Under the pieces are notes generated by a model. It saw only the letters and a program-made list of their open reading frames with translations. It searched no databases and was not told where the DNA came from. 64,000 nt of DNA, from the NCBI RefSeq assembly GCF_001458355.1, contig NZ_CYSA01000028.1, positions 186,001 to 250,000 on the forward strand, read 5' to 3'. This document shows, in pieces, positions 27,700 through 34,596 of the stretch. The DNA is from Thalassovita gelatinovora. Lineage in GTDB: Bacteria; Pseudomonadota; Alphaproteobacteria; Rhodobacterales; Rhodobacteraceae. A program made the translations under genes and the position numbers. Positions within the stretch are counted from its first letter, which is position 1, and each line of letters begins with the position of its first letter.

Positions 27700-28058
27700 C
27701 ACGCCATCCCCAACGCCTCTTTGTACATCTCCAGCACCGCTTCTTCCTCGGCGATGTCGTCCTTGTCGCGCTTGCGTAGGGCGATGATCTTGCGCATGAT
27801 CTTGGTGTCGTAGCCGCGCCCCTTGGCTTCGGCCATCACCTCTTTCTGTTGGTCGGCGATGTCTTTCTTTTCCTGATCCAGCCGTTCGAACCGTTCGATG
27901 AACTGGCGCAGCTCATCCGCCGTCACGCGATAGGACGTCTGGTTGTGCTTGCGGAAATCGTCGTCGTCTTTCATCGGTGGTCTGCCCTTTCTTGCCTTTG
28001 CTTCCATCTTGGCGTGAATGTCTTCGACGCCTTGGTCGATCGGGTTGGGTTTGGCCAT
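27699..28058 (-). CDS. GapR-like DUF2312 DNA-binding protein
   Basis: 119 residues. YRVTADELRQFIERFERLDQEKKDIADQQ and AKGRGYDTKIMRKIIALRK are the DUF2312/UPF0335 signature, the family of Caulobacter GapR, a tetramer that clamps overtwisted DNA and helps gyrase/topo IV. Phage-borne copy inside the leftward early operon; it may manage supercoiling during phage replication or integration. Ribosome site AGGTG precedes the ATG. Confidence 0.9.
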   Translation of the reverse strand: MAKPNPIDQGVEDIHAKMEAKARKGRPPMKDDDDFRKHNQTSYRVTADELRQFIERFERLDQEKKDIADQQKEVMAEAKGRGYDTKIMRKIIALRKRDKDDIAEEEAVLEMYKEALGMA

Positions 28059-28062
28059 TGCG

Positions 28063-28338
28063 TCACCTCTGGCTTGCTATCTTGCCGGTCCATGCGTCGA
28101 ATTCGGTGCGCAGGGTCTGGAATTTCTGTTGCGCCGCTTGGTCGGTGCCCAGCTGGCGGCGGCTGTCGATGCCGCAGCACTGGCGCAGGTATTCGGCGGC
28201 GGCGCTGGCATTGAACTGTTCTCCCGGCGCGCCGCATCGAGTGGCGGCGAAACGTTGGAAGCGCGGATCGTTGCACAGTATTCCCGCCTGCTGGGCGGGC
28301 TGCATGTCATCGAAGCGCTGGCGGATCGGAGCGTTCAT
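28063..28338 (-). CDS. Phage protein of unknown function (91 aa)
   Basis: MNAPIRQRFDDMQPAQQAGI at the start; helical, Gln/Ala-rich with two CxxC-free cysteine positions (TRCGAPG, QCCGIDS). Overlaps the upstream methylase gene by four bases (ATGA) and ends 4 bp before gapR. No family recognised. Confidence 0.7.
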   Translation of the reverse strand: MNAPIRQRFDDMQPAQQAGILCNDPRFQRFAATRCGAPGEQFNASAAAEYLRQCCGIDSRRQLGTDQAAQQKFQTLRTEFDAWTGKIASQR

Positions 28339-29024
28339 GCCGCCACCTTCAGGGCGTGGTCACCCCATGTCAGCGCGGCTGCGTCGGCAATGCCTGGGAA
28401 TGTCTTGCTGCGGATCTTCCAGCGATCAGGGCCGGGCGGGGCGCGGTGGATGGCTGACCAGTCCTTGTAAGCCTCGGTGCCGCGTTCGGGCGGGGTCAGT
28501 TTGTTGGTCGGGACCAGTTTCGGCAGTCCGCCTTTCAGGTAGAATCCGGTGGCCTTGAAGGCCGGGTCTCCAAACCACCACGGCTGCACGATCTGCGGTT
28601 CTGGCAGGTCGCGGATCCGTTCTTTGGCCCATTTATGCATCACCGGGTTTTCCACCACCCGCAGCGGGATCGGCGCGTGAAGGCAAGCTTCGAACAAATC
28701 GCAACCCGCTTCAAATTCCGCGATCATGTCTTGCCATGTCCGCCCCTTGGGCAGTTTCTTCGGGTGCGACTTGTCCGGTCCATAAAGCCAGCGCTGCCCG
28801 GCACGGCATAGCCGGGTGCAGGGCGGGTGCATCACGCAGAACAGGTGCCACATGGGATCACGCATCACTGTGCGGACGTCGTCTTGTATGTGGCGGTTGG
28901 TCGGTGTGTCGGCGGGCAGGATATCGCAGGAAAATGTGTTGAACCCGCGCGCAAGGAAAGCTTCGCGCATCGCGCCGGACGTTTCGCAGCCGATCAGGAC
29001 ATTGATGTCTTCGGGCCGTCTCAT
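28335..29024 (-). CDS. Phage C5-cytosine methyltransferase-like protein
   Basis: 229 residues. N-terminus VLIGCETSGAMREAFLARGF is a SAM-binding motif I (normally F-x-G-x-G, here GCETSG), then SCDILPADTP (motif II). The catalytic motif IV position is FCVMHPPCTRLCRAGQRWL (PPC with the nucleophilic cysteine). The target-recognition part is very short and the ENV motif is present as VVENPVMH. This compact class is frequent in alphaproteobacterial phages. Likely modifies phage DNA; activity and target unproven. Overlaps both neighbours by four bases. Confidence 0.78.
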   Translation of the reverse strand: MRRPEDINVLIGCETSGAMREAFLARGFNTFSCDILPADTPTNRHIQDDVRTVMRDPMWHLFCVMHPPCTRLCRAGQRWLYGPDKSHPKKLPKGRTWQDMIAEFEAGCDLFEACLHAPIPLRVVENPVMHKWAKERIRDLPEPQIVQPWWFGDPAFKATGFYLKGGLPKLVPTNKLTPPERGTEAYKDWSAIHRAPPGPDRWKIRSKTFPGIADAAALTWGDHALKVAA

Positions 29025-29290
29025 GCCTCACCTGTCAGGATTTTCAGTCCGGGGCAGTCCGGGTGCATGGTGCCGCCGGGGCATCCACAGCCGGGCCATT
29101 CCGGGCAATGGAAGCTGGCGGCGGTGTCCTCCACCAGTGCGGGCGCGCGCGGGGTGTCATCGTGAGTGGTGGTGTCTGCGCGCGCCCGGCGGAAATGGGA
29201 AAAAAGGCCGGAGGCGGCGAACAGAACGCCCCCGGCCAGGTGACCGGCAATCAGACGGATGCCGATAGGGGAAACAGGTTGCCGGGTCAT
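29021..29290 (-). CDS. Small membrane/cysteine-rich phage protein (89 aa)
   Basis: N-terminal hydrophobic stretch (IRLIAGHLAGGVLFAASGLF) followed by a basic patch and a C-terminal cysteine cluster (FHCPEWPGCGCPGGTMHPDC) that could bind a metal. Overlaps the methylase start and the next gene upstream by four bases each. Function unknown. Confidence 0.65.
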   Translation of the reverse strand: MTRQPVSPIGIRLIAGHLAGGVLFAASGLFSHFRRARADTTTHDDTPRAPALVEDTAASFHCPEWPGCGCPGGTMHPDCPGLKILTGEA

Positions 29291-29610
29291 GCCAGCACCC
29301 GATGGGGTAGCCTGCCGATCGGCGGATGCCCGGTGACGAACCCGTCATCTTCGATACCGGGCAGGAGCTGCCGCGCCACCTTCTTCCAGTTGCGGATTGC
29401 TTCGTCCTCGGTCGCGCCGAAGGCCGTCGCGCCGTGCAGTCTGATTTCGATTAGGTGGCTGGATTTGGTATCGGCCCGCAGGATCAGGTCTGCATCGCCG
29501 GTTTCCATACCTTCATTCATGAAAGCATCTTTTTGCGCGTCCATGTCGATCAGTTCGAGATGGGCAAGGAAAACGCGCAGGCGGTCGAATTGGGCGTGAA
29601 AGGTCATCAT
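29287..29610 (-). CDS. Phage protein of unknown function (107 aa)
   Basis: The start at 29610 (MMTFHAQFDRLRVFL) overlaps the stop of the small upstream gene (ATGATGA-type); an upstream in-frame start would run antiparallel through that gene. The EIRLHGATAFGATEDEAIRNWKKVA segment resembles a small alpha/beta domain seen in phage hypothetical proteins. No recognised family. Confidence 0.65.
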   Translation of the reverse strand: MMTFHAQFDRLRVFLAHLELIDMDAQKDAFMNEGMETGDADLILRADTKSSHLIEIRLHGATAFGATEDEAIRNWKKVARQLLPGIEDDGFVTGHPPIGRLPHRVLA

Positions 29611-29777
29611 CCGGCCCCCACATTGCGCAGGACATGCGCGATCCACAGCAGGTGCGCCGAATGCACGACGGTCAGTGTGATTAGGCAAAAGATGGCCAGC
29701 TTTAGGACGGCGTCGAATAGGTCGACGTCTGGATCGTGGGACGGGGGGATCGCCTGCGGTCGCGGGTCCAATGACAT
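29607..29777 (-). CDS. Small single-span membrane protein, first gene of leftward operon (56 aa)
   Basis: MSLDPRPQAIPPSHDPDVDL then a hydrophobic helix (AVLKLAIFCLITLTVVHSAH). A GGAGG site lies six bases before the ATG. It is the first gene after the operator-controlled promoter at 29812-29840. Function unknown. Confidence 0.65.
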   Translation of the reverse strand: MSLDPRPQAIPPSHDPDVDLFDAVLKLAIFCLITLTVVHSAHLLWIAHVLRNVGAG

Positions 29778-29811
29778 CTTAAAGCCTCCATCAACTGCTG
29801 TGATGGAGAAG

Positions 29812-29866
29812 GAATAAGTTCAGAACAACTGAACTGTCAAGGATATTTGTTCAGCTTGACTGAACA
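29812..29866 (-). promoter_or_regulatory. Leftward early promoter with two repressor operators (OL)
   Basis: On the minus strand: -35 TTGACA (29835-29840), 17-bp spacer (29818-29834), -10 TTATTC (29812-29817). The spacer is entirely the dyad GTTCAG-TTGTT-CTGAAC. A second dyad TGTTCAGtcaagCTGAACA (29848-29866, minus-strand reading) sits upstream. Same half-sites as the two sites near cro, so one repressor should bind all four. Confidence 0.85.
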
Positions 29867-29997
29867 TGCTGGTTGCGAATAGTGTCGCCGTGCGGCCATT
29901 TGCCCGGCAATTAACTATCAATGATGGAACCCTGTTAAATGGCTACACGTTTTGATTTTCTTATTACACTTTCCGAGGAGACATCGTTGACGATAGA

Positions 29998-30291
29998 CTA
30001 CTTGGAAAGATTGACGGACGGACTGGATTCGAGCAGCTTGGCGATCTTGTGCGGCAATGCATCCATGTTGCCGAAAATGATGAAATCGATAGATAGTCCG
30101 TATGTTTCGCGCATCGCGATGCAGGCATCCAAGGAAGGCCTATGAGCGCCGCCCTCCCAGTTGGAAACTTGTCCTTTGGTGAAGCCAGCGCGCTTGGCGA
30201 AATCTGTTTGGTTATATCCTAAAGCTTTTCTAGCCGCCCGCAGGCGATGGCCAATCTCCGTGTATGGGCGTTCAGAATTTTCAGCACTCAT
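29998..30291 (-). CDS. cI-type repressor, XRE helix-turn-helix
   Basis: 97 residues from the ATG at 30291, chosen because GGAGA lies just before it. HTH_3: IGHRLRAARKALGYNQTDFAKRAGFTKGQVSNWEGGAHRP, with the recognition helix around FTKGQVSNWE. A short C-terminal tail follows; no LexA/S24 peptidase domain, so induction cannot use RecA-driven self-cleavage. Flanked by paired dyad operators on both sides (29818-29866 and 30330-30387). Confidence 0.85.
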   Translation of the reverse strand: MSAENSERPYTEIGHRLRAARKALGYNQTDFAKRAGFTKGQVSNWEGGAHRPSLDACIAMRETYGLSIDFIIFGNMDALPHKIAKLLESSPSVNLSK

Positions 30292-30329
30292 GTCATTCTC
30301 CAATCGATGTAAGTCGTGGCTTACCGAAG

Positions 30330-30391
30330 TTCAGTCGGTCTGAAAAAAGTTTCTTTAGAACCTTGACATGTTCAGACTAACTGAACATTTT
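30330..30391 (+). promoter_or_regulatory. Rightward promoter and operators (OR) of cro
   Basis: -35 TTGACA (30363-30368), 17-bp spacer (30369-30385) made of the dyad TGTTCAG-ACTAA-CTGAACA (30369-30387), -10-like CATTTT (30386-30391). A further site TTCAG-TCGGT-CTGAA lies at 30330-30344, on the repressor side. The predicted start of transcription falls at or next to the cro ATG (30398), implying a leaderless message. Confidence 0.8.
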
Positions 30392-30397
30392 CGAGTC

Positions 30398-30604
30398 ATG
30401 ACCCAAAAAGAACTGATATCGAAACTTGGGCGGCGTAGGGTGATTGACGCTTTAGGCGTCTCTACTTCGCAGGTTTCAAACTGTTTGTCCGCCGGAAGGT
30501 TCCCGGGGCATTGGTTCGATACGATGGATCGTATCGCGACCGAGGATGGGTGGTCGGTGCCGCGCGAATTGTTCGCGTGGAAGCGACGCGAGGATGCGGC
30601 ATGA
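30398..30604 (+). CDS. Cro-like HTH protein
   Basis: 68 residues from the ATG at 30398; an in-frame upstream ATG lies inside the operator. MTQKELISKLGRRRVIDALG then VSTSQVSNCLSAGRFPGHW is a small HTH (Cro/YdaS-like). Divergent from the cI gene across operators, as in lambdoid switches. No Shine-Dalgarno, in line with a leaderless start. Confidence 0.8.
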   Translation: MTQKELISKLGRRRVIDALGVSTSQVSNCLSAGRFPGHWFDTMDRIATEDGWSVPRELFAWKRREDAA

Positions 30605-30606
30605 CT

Positions 30607-31605
30607 TCACCTGTCGATCATATTCCTGAATTCCGTTTCCCCCATGATAGAGATGTTCTGCCCGGCGGTGATGAGATCCTCTGCTTTTCTATGCTTGCTG
30701 CTTTTTTCGTGACCGGCCAACAGCGCGAGGTCCTGATCGCCGACAACAAGATGCGTGGTCTTGCGGGTGACGGAAGCCTTGACCTCGAAGCCGAGACCGG
30801 ATGCTACCTTGACTGCTTTTTCGCGTGGCATGGTCAGCGATCCAGTGAAGACGATAACCGCGCCGAAATGTTTTCCTTCAGGATTGGCAGGCGCGGTGGG
30901 ATTCTTGGGATAGGACTTCCGAGCCGGTTTCAACAGGTCATCGAAGGACAACCCAGTTTTCTGTTCTGCCATGAGGACGACCGTGGCGGCAGCGCGGGCG
31001 TCTTCGATCGCGTCATGGTGCCGGAAGTTAAGGTTAAGCTTTTCACGAAGATTGGCGAGGCCGTATCCACCATCCTGCCGGAATTCAGGCCAAGCCCGGC
31101 GCGCCACGCGGATACTGTCGTTCCAATCGAGGTCTGGCTGGGGAATTCCGTCGCCGTCGCAAGCGGCAGCGATGGCTTTTTGATCGAACGTGCTGTGCTG
31201 GAACAGGCGGTTGTTGGCCAGCATTGGTTTCATGTCCATGAAAGCGTTTCGGAAAGTAGGGGCACCGCGAACTCGCTCCTCCGTAATGCCGTGTATTTTG
31301 ATATTGAACGGGTCGAAACCGCATTCGGGATCGATCAGGGTTCCGACGGTGCGGATGCATCCGCTTCTGTCGACGCTTGCGAAACCGACCTGGCAGATAC
31401 TGCCGTTCCACCTCATGGCCGTTTCCACGTCGATGGCGATAAACCTGTGTTCACCATCTGCAAACTGGGTGAACAGTCCGTGGCGATTGACGGCAGGTGC
31501 GCCTCGCGGCGCTGGCTGTGGTGTCCTAGGGAGAGGTGCATCTTCGGTAGGCGTCCGTATCTGGTTCGGTCTGCGCCCAAACAGGCGTTCGAAAAAGGAT
31601 TTCAT
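30607..31605 (-). CDS. DnaQ-like 3'-5' exonuclease fused to BRCT domain
   Basis: 332 residues. N-terminal basic, proline-rich tail (1-45); DEDDh exonuclease domain about 52-215 with Exo I IAIDVETA (D59, E61), Exo II HSTFDQKA (D141), Exo III HHDAIEDA (H197, D202). The BRCT domain at about 243-332 (VIVFTGSLTMPREKAVKVAS followed by TTHLVVGD) is the same type as the C-terminal BRCT of NAD-dependent DNA ligase. Convergent with cro (2-bp gap). Exonuclease-BRCT proteins occur in bacteria and phages; a DNA repair/replication or anti-defence role is possible but not shown. Confidence 0.88.
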   Translation of the reverse strand: MKSFFERLFGRRPNQIRTPTEDAPLPRTPQPAPRGAPAVNRHGLFTQFADGEHRFIAIDVETAMRWNGSICQVGFASVDRSGCIRTVGTLIDPECGFDPFNIKIHGITEERVRGAPTFRNAFMDMKPMLANNRLFQHSTFDQKAIAAACDGDGIPQPDLDWNDSIRVARRAWPEFRQDGGYGLANLREKLNLNFRHHDAIEDARAAATVVLMAEQKTGLSFDDLLKPARKSYPKNPTAPANPEGKHFGAVIVFTGSLTMPREKAVKVASGLGFEVKASVTRKTTHLVVGDQDLALLAGHEKSSKHRKAEDLITAGQNISIMGETEFRNMIDR

Positions 31606-31762
31606 TTTTTACTCGTGCGTTCTGCAGAAATTCGCCCACAGGCTGCACGATGGCAGGGCTGCATATCAAGGGTGAAATGGATGTGCATGCGCATTGTTCA
31701 TTCCGTCCATGACATCTTGGATAGCGCCATCATTCCCGTATGCCAAGGAAACGAGGTTTCCC

Positions 31763-32203
31763 ATGGCTGATCCGGTGACACGCGGTATTTTCGATGGCCT
31801 TGTCCGCCGCGCAGGCGGTGTCGAGGCTGTCGCGTCGGTTCTTGAAGCCCGCTATGGCACGGGCTGCAAGGGCACGGTCAGCAAGATGTGTTCCGGCCAG
31901 ATTGGAGTGACGGTCGATGCGGCCATCGCGGTCGAGGATTTCGTCGGGGCTTTTCCGCTGACCAATCGCATGTTCGAACGTACGGGCCGCGAAGGCGTTC
32001 GGCAGGGCTGCCTGAAGGAACTTGCCGCGCAAAGCACTGTTGCCAGCGGGCAGGCGCATGCGGCGCTGATCCGGGCGTTTTCGCATCTAAGCGATGACCC
32101 TGAGCGCCTGACGGAAAAAGAGCGTGTCGAGGTCATCGCGGAAATGCGGGCGGCGCGCCAGGCGCTGACGGATATCATCAACGCGGCGGAGGCGGCGGGA
32201 TGA
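31763..32203 (+). CDS. Phage early protein, possible CII-like regulator
   Basis: 146 residues from the ATG at 31763 with AAGGAAACGAGG upstream. GIFDGLVRRAGGVEAVASVL and TVSKMCSGQIGVTVDAAIAV look like a Cro/CII-type helix-turn-helix (gene regulator of delayed-early operons), followed by a helical oligomerisation-like region. First gene of the rightward early operon. The regulator call is inference from layout and helix pattern. Confidence 0.65.
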   Translation: MADPVTRGIFDGLVRRAGGVEAVASVLEARYGTGCKGTVSKMCSGQIGVTVDAAIAVEDFVGAFPLTNRMFERTGREGVRQGCLKELAAQSTVASGQAHAALIRAFSHLSDDPERLTEKERVEVIAEMRAARQALTDIINAAEAAG

Positions 32204-32451
32204 TGGTGCGCGCGGAGCTTAAAATCGATGCATCGGCGTTGGTGGCACTGATCGGGCAGATCGCCGAACTGGCGCAGCGCGAAGGCAGCGATCGCGCATA
32301 TCTTCTTTCCGAAGTGCAGGCGATGGCCGATGATCCGGGCGGGTTCTTTGATGTGGAGCCTGAGTTGGTTTCGATGGATTTTGCCGTGATCCGGGCGGTT
32401 CCATCACCGCGCTTGGTACGGTTGCTGACCACGTTCGGGGGCGCAAGGTGA
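32200..32451 (+). CDS. Phage early protein, unknown (83 aa)
   Basis: Overlaps the previous gene by four bases. MMVRAELKIDASALVALIGQ start; predicted helix-rich N-terminus and a hydrophobic end. No recognised family. Confidence 0.6.
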   Translation: MMVRAELKIDASALVALIGQIAELAQREGSDRAYLLSEVQAMADDPGGFFDVEPELVSMDFAVIRAVPSPRLVRLLTTFGGAR

Positions 32452-32558
32452 GCGGCGGGTTTGCATACCGCATCCCGGCGGATTGGCCCGACGATTATCC
32501 TGAAAACGGCATTGCAGAAATCGCCCCAGAAACGGCGCAAGAGGGGCTTTCGGCATGA
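32448..32558 (+). CDS. Phage early peptide (36 aa)
   Basis: GTG start inside the previous stop (GTGA) and TGA overlapping the next ATG (ATGA): exactly fitted between two genes. Reads MSGGFAYRIPADWPDDYPEN then GIAEIAPETAQEGLSA. Acidic, unknown function. Confidence 0.55.
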   Translation: MSGGFAYRIPADWPDDYPENGIAEIAPETAQEGLSA

Positions 32559-32977
32559 CCCATGCGGCGCAACCCCGTCTCGCAAACGCACTGCCAGTGC
32601 GAAACGTACCGCAAGAGGCGCTGTTGCGGCTTGACTTGGAACCGTTTCACGTCGCCGCCGAACCGCAGCTATCGGCCTGCCCGATGGGGGAAACCGGCAT
32701 TTGCCGGAACCCATTCTGTTCGGCGCGCTTCGTTCCGGTGCGGCCCCATCAGCTTTATTGCAGCGCCGCCTGCCGCAAGTCTGACGATCAGGAATTCCGC
32801 GCGGTTGGCCTGCGCGCCGCGCCAGCGCTGCTGGCTTGGCAGATGGGCCGCTATGCGCCCAAGGGCACCGCGCTGGCCGATCTGAGCCGGGCGGGCCGGA
32901 ACTACTATAGCGCGCTGGCGGCGCAATGGCTGCGCGACCGGCGGCGCAGGATGCATTTAGCGGAGGAACTGCGATGA
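32555..32977 (+). CDS. Phage zinc-finger-like protein (140 aa)
   Basis: Contains a C-x4-C-like then C-x3-C set: GICRNPFCSARFVPVRPHQLYCSAACRK, the treble-clef/FCS-type pattern seen in small phage and alphaproteobacterial DNA-associated proteins. N-terminal region proline/alanine rich, C-terminal Arg-rich helix (WLRDRRRRMHLAEELR). Four-base overlaps on both sides. Confidence 0.65.
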   Translation: MTHAAQPRLANALPVRNVPQEALLRLDLEPFHVAAEPQLSACPMGETGICRNPFCSARFVPVRPHQLYCSAACRKSDDQEFRAVGLRAAPALLAWQMGRYAPKGTALADLSRAGRNYYSALAAQWLRDRRRRMHLAEELR

Positions 32978-33159
32978 CAACAGCAATCGATCTTCTGGGC
33001 CGTCAGCCGGTCATGCGGGATCTGCCCGAACCGGAACCGGAACCCGCGATCGATGACTGGCGCGGCGAAGGTTTCATCCGTTCCGGGCGGCATACCCCGT
33101 CAGGGCTGGGTTTCACGGCGCGGACCGGCAGGCATGGGCAGAAGAAGGCGGGCGAGTGA
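32974..33159 (+). CDS. Phage early protein, unknown (61 aa)
   Basis: ATG overlaps the previous stop (ATGA). MTTAIDLLGRQPVMRDLPEP start, acidic proline run, basic C-terminus (TGRHGQKKAGE). Probably unstructured. Unknown. Confidence 0.55.
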   Translation: MTTAIDLLGRQPVMRDLPEPEPEPAIDDWRGEGFIRSGRHTPSGLGFTARTGRHGQKKAGE

Positions 33160-33800
33160 TGGACTATCAACCGCAACCAGACATGTGGCCGCTCCGGCGC
33201 GGCGACACGCTGTCGAACCATGATTGGTTTCCATTCTACACCCACCGTTTCCTGTCGTCGCGGTTTCTGGCGGCGGCGGTGATGGAAAAACGGCGCGGCG
33301 ATATCGGCACCGCCGTCATCCTGTGGTCGGAATCGATGCGACAGGATCCGGCAGGCACCTTGCCCGATTGCGATGTCGAACTCGCCAGTCTGGCGCGCTT
33401 TGCCACGGTCGAGGATTGGCAGGCGGTCAAGGCGGGCGTCATGCATGGCTGGGTTCCGGTTCTGGTCGAAGATGACCGATCGGGCGATGTCATCACCCGG
33501 TTGGGCCATCCCGGCTTCATGCAGGGCATTGTCGAGGAAATGCACAAGCGCAAGCGGGGCCGCGACGGTGCCCGCGAAGCGGCGCGCTTGGCGGTTCGCA
33601 AGTCGCGGATCCGCAAGAAGATGGCCGACCTGAACATCCAGGACCACATCATCAAGGATGACCGGGCCGTCGGGATGCTGGCCGAGCATTTCGAACATTC
33701 CGACCTTTACGTCACGCCCGACAACCTGCGCGCGGCGATGACCGAAGTGCTGGGATACACTGGCGAGGTCGCCCATTTCCCGAACCGGCGCGGGGGCTGA
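33159..33800 (+). CDS. DUF1376-like phage replication-associated protein
   Basis: 213 residues, ATG overlapping the previous stop by one base. The N-terminal 110 residues follow the DUF1376 pattern (WFPFYTHRFLSSRFL, then GTAVILWSESMRQDPAGTLP and LASLARFATVEDW), a domain found at the N-terminus of phage replication/initiator proteins. The C-terminal half is basic and helical (MHKRKRGRDGAREAARLAVR). Followed by a cluster of phased CTGAAA repeats, so it could be an origin-binding or replisome protein; inference. Confidence 0.7.
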   Translation: MDYQPQPDMWPLRRGDTLSNHDWFPFYTHRFLSSRFLAAAVMEKRRGDIGTAVILWSESMRQDPAGTLPDCDVELASLARFATVEDWQAVKAGVMHGWVPVLVEDDRSGDVITRLGHPGFMQGIVEEMHKRKRGRDGAREAARLAVRKSRIRKKMADLNIQDHIIKDDRAVGMLAEHFEHSDLYVTPDNLRAAMTEVLGYTGEVAHFPNRRGG

Positions 33801-33828
33801 AATGGCTGCAACGGCGGGTGAAATCAAA

Positions 33829-33887
33829 CTGAAATGAACTGAAAGGTTGCTGAAATATTTCAGTCGGTTTCAGCAAGATTACTGAAA
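33829..33887. repeat. Phased CTGAAA repeat cluster
   Basis: CTGAAA at 33829, 33839 and 33850, inverse TTTCAG at 33858 and 33868, CTGAAA again at 33882, in the 202-bp gap before the next gene; another CTGAAA spans the stop of the upstream gene (33797). Spacings of 10-11 bp put neighbouring copies on one DNA face, and CTGAAATATTTCAG is a perfect 14-bp palindrome. Candidate iterons of a phage origin or operators of a regulator. Confidence 0.6.
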
Positions 33888-34002
33888 TTGCCCTATAGGA
33901 CAACACCATACAAAACATAACAAGAAACCTTCCTATGGGTGCGCGACGATCAAACTGTGGAATTAGCGGACAGGCCGAAATTGCAGAGAAAGGGCAAGGG
34001 CA

Positions 34003-34596
34003 ATGGAAGGTCAGGAACTGAAAGAGGGCAGGGACCGGGTCAGGCTGAACCTGATCGCACCGCTGAAGGAATGGGGCATGGAGCGCCGGGGCGGCTGGAC
34101 CGTAGAGCGCGAGACAGAAATGCTCGACCGGCTGCAGAACAAGCTGGCCTATATGAGCGCGGTCAATCTCGAAGCGCTGCGCGAAACTGTGCAGCGCCAT
34201 GCGACCGGCAAGGCGCGCGATCGTTGGCCCAAGGAAATGCTGATCGAGAACTGGGCGCGGCGTCTGCAGGATCCGCCGATCAGCATGAGCCGCCTTGTGC
34301 GGTCCTATATCCAGTCGGGTGCGGGCCGGGCGGCGCGGGACGGCGGGTATCTGGTCGAGCTTTTCTTTTATCTCAAGCGTGTCGGTGCGCCGCCGAACGC
34401 ATTTTCGATGGATGAAATCCGATCCGAGGCCGAGGCGAACCGCGAACGCCGCGCCCGGATCAAGGTGGCGCGCGAGGCCGGGCGGGCCACGCCCAGCGAT
34501 CTGGCCTGGATGGATGGGTATTACATGGCGCGGCAGCGCTGCATCGACACGTTGAACGCTGGTCAGGCCAGCAAGCAGGAAGGGCAAGCGGCATGA
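34003..34596 (+). CDS. Phage protein of unknown function (197 aa)
   Basis: Helical, strongly charged protein (GRDRVRLNLIAPLKEWGMER, ARDRWPKEMLIENWARRLQ). Position after the putative origin and DUF1376 gene suggests a replication role, but no family is recognised. Overlaps the next gene by four bases. Confidence 0.65.
   Translation: MEGQELKEGRDRVRLNLIAPLKEWGMERRGGWTVERETEMLDRLQNKLAYMSAVNLEALRETVQRHATGKARDRWPKEMLIENWARRLQDPPISMSRLVRSYIQSGAGRAARDGGYLVELFFYLKRVGAPPNAFSMDEIRSEAEANRERRARIKVAREAGRATPSDLAWMDGYYMARQRCIDTLNAGQASKQEGQAA

Noticed and set aside
29939-30145. 68-codon + strand frame antisense to the cI repressor
   Set aside because: No ribosome site; overlaps a convincing HTH gene on the other strand.
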